From assembly GCF_001039355.2 (NCBI RefSeq), contig NW_019775401.1, positions 186,001 to 250,000 of the forward strand: a DNA stretch of 64,000 nucleotides. The letters run 5' to 3'. The position numbers and the translations under genes were made by a program. Origin of the DNA: Lingula anatina (Eukaryota; Brachiopoda; Lingulata; Lingulida; Lingulidae). Below, in pieces: positions 40,001 to 47,861 of this stretch (position 1 is the stretch's first letter; each line of letters begins with the position of its first letter). Under the pieces are notes generated by a model, which did not search any database, was not told the DNA's origin, and saw only the letters and a list, made by a program, of their open reading frames with translations.

Positions 40001-43000
40001 TTTAGCACTTAACTGTGTATGGGCATTTAGCATTAAGTTTATTTGATGGCATAAAAAAATTGTTTTCTTATCAACTCAAAATTGTCATCATCAGATGGTG
40101 GGCAGGACCCTGGGGACACTGTTCTGTCACATGCGGTGACAATGGCATGCATCGTCGTACAGTGATCTGTGTGCGTAGTCTGGGCCAGGACCAGCAGATA
40201 GCTCTGGAGGATCAGGACTGTGAGGACCAGGTGAAACCAGAGGAAACTGGGCCCTGTCATCACAAAGATTCATGTCCAGTAAAGGTGGAATGGCAGGTTG
40301 GACCTTGGTCAGCGGTAGGTCAGATAAATTGGCAAGCTGTACTTTAAAATATGTTCATGTAATATCAAATGTTATCAATACATGAAACTAAGGTGAAAAT
40401 ACATTAACAGTTGTTAGATGAGATTGAACATATTTAAGTCAGTTTGGTTTTTACTTAAATTTTTCACTTTCTTTGATTTTGAAAGAAAGGAGGGAATGTT
40501 GATTTTTTGTTCTTTTTTTACCAATCAGTGTACCAGAAAATGTGGCCTAGGCATCCAGTTCCGCCAAGTAGAATGTATGAGTGGTCACAAGTGTAATCAT
40601 CTCCCAAGACCAAAGACACAACAGGTAATGCAACGGGTAGCCTCAAATAATATTGATTTGAAGTGATATATATATATATATATATATTGATTGATTAATT
40701 TGGAAACATTTCTCCTTTATTTACAGTGTGTATGACTCCTTATGAACACATCTCAATTGACTGTATCAAACATAAAGAAGTGCTCTTGACATTTGAAATG
40801 AAATCCTTTATTTTAGATTAACTCATTTTGTTCCANCCCCGAAAAATATTTGGTTTCAGTGCACTTCATTATAAGAGGTTATAGAGCATTTCATATTTGA
40901 ACTTAACCAGCCTCTCTCAGTCAGGGTTGAAGTCAAGTTAGCCCCATTACCTTACTTGGTACACTATCTATCATAGTAATGTATAAACAGTCTTTGTTTT
41001 TTGTCCTTGATTTTAATGCTTCAATCATTCTGAAGAAAGAAATATGTGAATAGCCTTTTGTGATATATGGTTGTGTCATTTGGTGCAGATATAGCAAGAA
41101 AAATGCCTTCTTGATTTGAATTTTTTAGTTGATATTTTTAACAAAATTTGAAATATAGTTTGAAATTGACCTGTTGTTTGATCATTTTATTAGAATGCAT
41201 TTTAAGGTTTACATAGCTATAAACCAATCCATATTTATTTATAGTATATAAATATAACTGACTGACCTTTTTTTCAGTCGTGCCCAGAAGGAGAACCAGA
41301 TTTCTTAGAAAGCCAATGTGCAGAGTTTAACTACATTCCTTACAAAAATGGTTTATATGAATGGGAGCCGGTTCCTTCACCATGTAAGAATTTTTCTCTT
41401 TTTGACATTGATAATATATAGTTTAAGATGATTACAATTATGTTTTGAATACTTTTATCTTTCATTTGCTTTAAAACACCATCACAAATTAAAGGTGATA
41501 TTTTTGGTAATTTGCCAAATATTTTGGATATGATTTAAGGTAATATACCAGTTTTATGGCTGTAATACTTTTTTTATTAATTTAAACCTGTATGAAAATT
41601 CAATTCATTTAAACTAGTGAACCCCTGCCAGCTCCATTGTAAACCAGTTAACAAGTTCTTCTCTGTGATGTTGAGAGACATTGTAAAAGATGGGACTCCG
41701 TGCAAGCTTGGGACTAGAAACATGTGCATTAGTGGAAGATGTAGGGTAAGTGTGCAAGGATTTTCCAGGAAAAATAAACAGGCCTGTTTCCAGTGTATAT
41801 CAGTTAACAGACTGAAATTGGTTGTAACAAGATATACATGCCCAAGTTGACCTAAAACATGTATGTTATGTTAGTATTATTGAAATTGAGCTAGTTGAAA
41901 ATTTGACTTTTGTTTCATTTTATCATTGCTTCTGAAGCACTTTTTAATAGGAAATTGTGTGGTAACCATTTATTTCTAGCATATTGGTTGTGACTGGGTA
42001 ATAGACTCTGAAGCTAAAGAAGACCGCTGTGGGGTGTGTCATGGTGATGGAAGGGCATGTACCACAGTCAAAAAAGAATTTAAAGATGTACAAGGTTTAG
42101 GTAAGCACTCACTTCCATTATCTGCGGCTGTGGGCCCCGTTTTCATGAAGCTTTAATGAAGACTAAAAATGTTAACTTTCATGTGCAAATTTTACCCTAT
42201 TGTCCATAAAGAGGTCTTGTCAAAAATTTTTTATATGTGAGACAATATCTGTGTAATTTTATCATCTGTTTATATTCTAGATACGTTTGCTTGTTTATAT
42301 ACCAACTACATTGTCTATTTATCAGGCTATGTGGAAGCCACGGTTATCCCAGAAGGAGCCAGGAACATTCGAGTTGAGGAGGTGGCTGAGGCCAATAACT
42401 ATCTTGCTATAAAGGACAAGAAAGGGGACTATCTTCTCAATGGCCACTGGTATATTCAGTGGAGTGGGGACTACAAGGTGGCAGGCACCACACTGAGGTA
42501 TGACAGAGTTGGCAACAAGGAGAGCTTCAGTGCTGCTGGACCTATCAAAGAACCATTGCATATTATGGTAGGTAAAATCAGGTTGTGCTATCAAGACAAT
42601 TAAATTGTGCTGTTGCTGTAATTCACTGATATTATTATGTGTTACTGTCAAGTTTTTCCTCTCTTTTATGTGAGTTGAAGATACTGACTTGTCAGGCAAG
42701 TTGCAGTGCTTAAAAAATACAGTAGCTAGTTTTTTTCTGTTTCAAAAACATTTTTCAGATATCTCAAGCAACTGACGTAACAGTGATCTGCTTACCACAC
42801 AAACCTGAATAGAATATCTAAAAATGTTTTTATTAATTGATAAAGAGCTAGTATATAATTTACGTAAGTTAAAAGCATTTTAGGTGTTATAACACCTTCA
42901 TTGAAATAACAACGCTTTACAATTTGATTAATCATACCTTAACATTTGTTCTTTTAGCTTTTGTTCCAGTCTATCAACCCAGGCGTTGTGTTTGAGTACA

Positions 43001-46000
43001 CAGTACCCAATGAAAATGCCACAGAGAGGGAGCCAGTGTTCCTATGGGAGTTCACTGATTGGACACACTGCACTGCTTCCTGTGGTGGAGGTAACTTAGT
43101 TCCAACACTATTTGTAATTAGATTATGTAATGGAGGAAATACCCCAATTTATCTAAAACAGCTGTAAGTATGAATGGGGCATTTTAGGACATACATTGCA
43201 CCAGCAAGTTGCTTTCCTTTCCCTTAAAATGTATACCATTATATTTTATTCAATTGCTGCTTTTTAGGATTCCAGCGGCGTGTTGTTGTGTGTACAGAGG
43301 TGGAGGCGGGTGTGGTGGATGATGAGTACTGTAATATGACATCCAGACCTGAAGACAAACAGAAAAGCTGTAATGAACACTTGTGTCCAGCAAGGTAATT
43401 ATTGAAATAATGATAATATATAATAATGATATTTTTTAGAGTCTGAGGTAAGGACGTGGGACACAGTAGCTGCCTTTGTGAGCTTAAATGACTGTTTAAA
43501 ACAGGTCTGAAACAGGTCACAAATGACTTGAACAATAAACATTAAAAACAAAAATTTCAAGATGCAAAGGTTCCTTGTAGTGATCTCAACACGATCTGTT
43601 TGTCTGGTCATGTCAGTTAGACATTTTTTGGTGACATAATCAATGATTTAAATTCTGTTTAATTGCGTAACTAGGGAGGGGAATGTACCAGGGATCCTGG
43701 TAGTTCAAATATAGAAAACATGTTGTCACAAAAAGAATATTTTAGCACTTAACTGTGTATGGGCATTTAGCATTAAGTTTATTTGATGGCATAAAAAATT
43801 GTTTTCTTATCAACTCAAAATTGTCATCATCAGATGGTGGGCAGGACCCTGGGGACACTGTTCTGTCACATGCGGTGACAATGGCATGCATCGTCGTACA
43901 GTGATCTGTGTGCGTAGTCTGGGCCAGGACCAGCAGATAGCTCTGGAGGATCAGGACTGTGAGGACCAGGTGAAACCAGAGGAAACTGGGCCCTGTCATC
44001 ACAAAGATTCATGTCCAGTAAAGGTGGAATGGCAGGTTGGACCTTGGTCAGCGGTAGGTCAGATAAATTGGCAAGCTGTACTTTAAAATATGTTCATGTA
44101 ATATCAAATGTTATCAATACATGAAACTAAGTTGAAAATATATTAACAGTTGTTAGACGAGATTGAACATATTTAAGTCAGTTTGGTTTTTACTTAAATT
44201 TTTCACTTTCTTTGATTTTTTGTTCTTTTTTGACCAATCAGTGTACCAGAAAATGTGGCCTAGGCATCCAGTTCCGCCAAGTAGAATGTATGAGTGGTCA
44301 CAAGTGTAATCATCTCCCAAGACCAAAGACACAACAGGTAATGCATTACTAGGGGTAGCCTCAAATAATTTGATTTGAAGTGATTTTATTTATTAATTGA
44401 TTGATTTGGAAACATTTCTCCTTTATTTACAGTGTGTATGACTCTTATGAACACGTCTCAATTGACTGTATCAAACATAAAGAAGTGCTCTTGACATTTG
44501 AAATGAAATTCTTTATTTTAGATTAACTCATTTTGTTTCAGGTGTGCAGCAATATACCTTGCCCCACTGACATCAGCAATGTAGTGCCAGAACTGGAAAA
44601 CATTGGAGATTCTTCACAAAAAGACAACTCCAGTCTTAAGACAAATCTGGTGGATTCTGTCCAAAGTCGCAACAATGACAGCAACACAGACCAGACCATT
44701 GTTACTTCATCACCAACAACAGTAGCTTCATTTTCAACAACTGCAAAGACTGATGATTTGAACAATAAGCAACAAAGTGGCATCAATCCATCTGACAAAG
44801 ATTACAAAGTGCTGTCTCCATTTTCTTCAAATAGCAAAGCTGATCTGGATGATGGAGCTGTAGATACTCCCAGTAACCAGGAACTTACAGAAAAACAGCA
44901 CCCAATAAATCAAAGACATAGACATCATCATGGTCACAGAAATAGAACACATAGTTCAAAAAATATTAGAAACAATGCAGGAGATAAAGAAGATGAAGAA
45001 ATCAGTCTTGGAAGTGAAGATGGAAGAAATGAAGTTTTAGTAACGGCAACACAGATGCAGTTATACAAGTGGAGGCCATTGGAATGGTCAGCTGTAAGTT
45101 TCTCCCAAAGGACTTATTCAGATGAGCTAATTTTGTCTTTTTGTTATTGGAAATATATAAAATATTGACCAATCAACCAAGATGTGAGATCTGGTACATA
45201 GAAATAGTGAGATAAGAATTTTGAAATATGTTGTAGTATCTGCAGTAAGCACTATCACTTCAATGAACATCTTTTATCGATTTATTATTCAAGGAAATGG
45301 TTTANNNNNNNNNNNNNNNNNNNNNNNNNNNNNNNNNNNNNNNNNNNNNNNNNNNNNNNNNNNNNNNNNNNNNNNNNNNNNNNNNNNNNNNNNNNNNNNN
45401 NNNNNNNNNNNNNNNNNNNNNNNNNNNNNNNNNNNNNNNNNNNNNNNNNNNNNNNNNNNNNNNNNNNNNNNNNNNNNNNNNNNNNNNNNNNNNNNNNNNN
45501 NNNNNNNNNNNNNNNNNNNNNNNNNNNNNNNNNNNNNNNNNNNNNNNNNNNNNNNNNNNNNNNNNNNNNNNNNNNNNNNNNNNNNNNNNNNNNNNNNNNN
45601 NNNNNNNNNNNNNNNNNNNNNNNNNNNNNNNNNNNNNNNNNNNNNNNNNNNNNNNNNNNNNNNNNNNNNNNNNNNNNNNNNNNNNNNNNNNNNNNNNNNN
45701 NNNNNNNNNNNNNNNNNNNNNNNNNNNNNNNNNNNNNNNNNNNNNNNNNNNNNNNNNNNNNNNNNNNNNNNNNNNNNNNNNNNNNNNNNNNNNNNNNNNN
45801 NNNNNNNNNNNNNNNNNNNNNNNNNNNNNNNNNNNNNNNNNNNNNNNNNNNNNNNNNNNNNNNNNNNNNNNNNNNNNNNNNNNNNNNNNNNNNNNNNNNN
45901 NNNNNNNNNNNNNNNNNNNNNNNNNNNNNNNNNNNNNNNNNNNNNNNNNNNNNNNNNNNNNNNNNNNNNNNNNNNNNNNNNNNNNNNNNNNNNNNNNNNN

Positions 46001-47773
46001 NNNNNNNNNNNNNNNNNNNNNNNNNNNNNNNNNNNNNNNNNNNNNNNNNNNNNNNNNNNNNNNNNNNNNNNNNNNNNNNNNNNNNNNNNNNNNNNNNNNN
46101 NNNNNNNNNNNNNNNNNNNNNNNNNNNNNNNNNNNNNNNNNNNNNNNNNNNNNNNNNNNNNNNNNNNNNNNNNNNNNNNNNNNNNNNNNNNNNNNNNNNN
46201 NNNNNNNNNNNNNNNNNNNNNNNNNNNNNNNNNNNNNNNNNNNNNNNNNNNNNNNNNNNNNNNNNNNNNNNNNNNNNNNNNNNNNNNNNNNNNNNNNNCT
46301 TTATTTTAGATTAACTCATTTTGTTTCAGGTGTGCAGCAATATACCTTGCCCCACTGACATCAGCAATGTAGTGCCAGAACTGGAAAACATTGGAGATTC
46401 TTCACAAAAAGACAACTCCAGTCTTAAGACAAATCTGGTGGATTCTGTCCAAAGTCGCAACAATGACAGCAACACAGACCAGACCATTGTTACTTCATCA
46501 CCAACAACAGTAGCTTCATTTTCAACAACTGCAAAGACTGATGATTTGAACAATAAGCAACAAAGTGGCATCAATCCATCTGACAAAGATTACAAAGTGC
46601 TGTCTCCATTTTCTTCAAATAGCAAAGCTGATCTGGATGATGGAGCTGTAGATACTCCCAGTAACCAGGAACTTACAGAAAAACAGCACCCAATAAATCA
46701 AAGACATAGACATCATCATGGTCACAGAAATAGAACACATAGTTCAAAAAATATTAGAAACAATGCAGGAGATAAAGAAGATGAAGAAATCAGTCTTGGA
46801 AGTGAAGATGGAAGAAATGAAGTTTTAGTAACGGCAACACAGATGCAGTTATACAAGTGGAGGCCATTGGAATGGTCAGCTGTAAGTTTCTCCCAAAGGA
46901 CTTATTCAGATGAGCTAATTTTGTCTTTTTGTTATTGGAAATATATAAAATATTGACCAATCAACCAAGATGTGAGATCTGGTACATAGAAATAGTGAGA
47001 TAAGAATTTTGAAATATGTTGTAGTATCTGCAGTAAGCACTATCACTTCAATGAACATCTTTTATCGATTTATTATTCAAGGAAATGGTTTAATTTATGT
47101 GCTGTAAATCTTATTGTTTTGACAAGTTTATGGTAATGAACTGTATGATAATTTTATAGATTCAGGCTTTATGAATCATGATGAAAAGCTCTTTACAAGC
47201 TCATCAAAATATCTTTACAACCAATGTATTTGAAAGATCTATATATGTGTTTTCTTTACAGTGTAGTAAAGAATGTGGTGGTGGTGTCAGGACACGCCCC
47301 ATGAAATGTGTGAACCAAGTGACTAAAACAGTTTCGTGGGACACTATGTGCCATGATGGAGACAAGCCATCAGAAGTGGAGGCCTGTAATGATGAACCCT
47401 GTCTAGAGTGGGAGGTCTCTGACTGGGGAGAGGTGGGTACAAAATAGAATGCTGACAGCTGTATCTTTACTGTATCTTCTCTAAGAATAACCACCCCTAA
47501 CAAATAGTCTCTTGAATTTATGCAATGCTTCGATATCTTATTTTTCTTTTGGATTTTAGTGCTCTGTAAGCTGTGGACCTGGAGTCCAAGCAAGAAGTGT
47601 GCGGTGTCCAGAGAAACATAGGTGTGACCACTCTATTAAGCCAGCAATACATCAGCACTGTAATCAAAAGTCCTGTCTGCTGTGGGTGACAGGACCATGG
47701 AGCTCTGTAAGTTGTCACTTTTGTGAAGGAAACTCTATGATTAAAACTACTTTTAAACAGGTAGATTATTATG

Positions 47774-47861
<88 letters not shown>

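Larger units (their letters stand above)
37081..40835 (+). repeat. Copy 1 of a 3.7-kb near-identical tandem segment
   Basis: Carries ADAMTS exons 11-18. It ends a few bases short of the exon 19 acceptor, next to a single N (40836). The second copy is 40841-44537. The copies differ by scattered substitutions and small indels in introns and by silent changes in exons. Confidence 0.95.
40841..44537 (+). repeat. Copy 2 of the 3.7-kb segment (probable second haplotype)
   Basis: Repeats 37081-40835 nearly base for base and continues seamlessly into exon 19 at 44542. Eight exonic differences from copy 1 are all silent. Redundant exons within it: 41278-41383, 41618-41745, 41980-42100, 42326-42567, 42958-43090, 43268-43394, 43834-44053 and 44242-44337. 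Confidence 0.93.

Noticed and set aside
37861-44337. True internal duplication giving an ADAMTS with two Cys-rich and spacer domains
   Set aside because: Copies are nearly identical including introns, begin after a microsatellite, meet at an N, and contig ends overlap. Alternative haplotype is simpler.
45221-46358. Long open frames of about 350 codons across the N run
   Set aside because: They consist almost wholly of unknown bases and carry no information.
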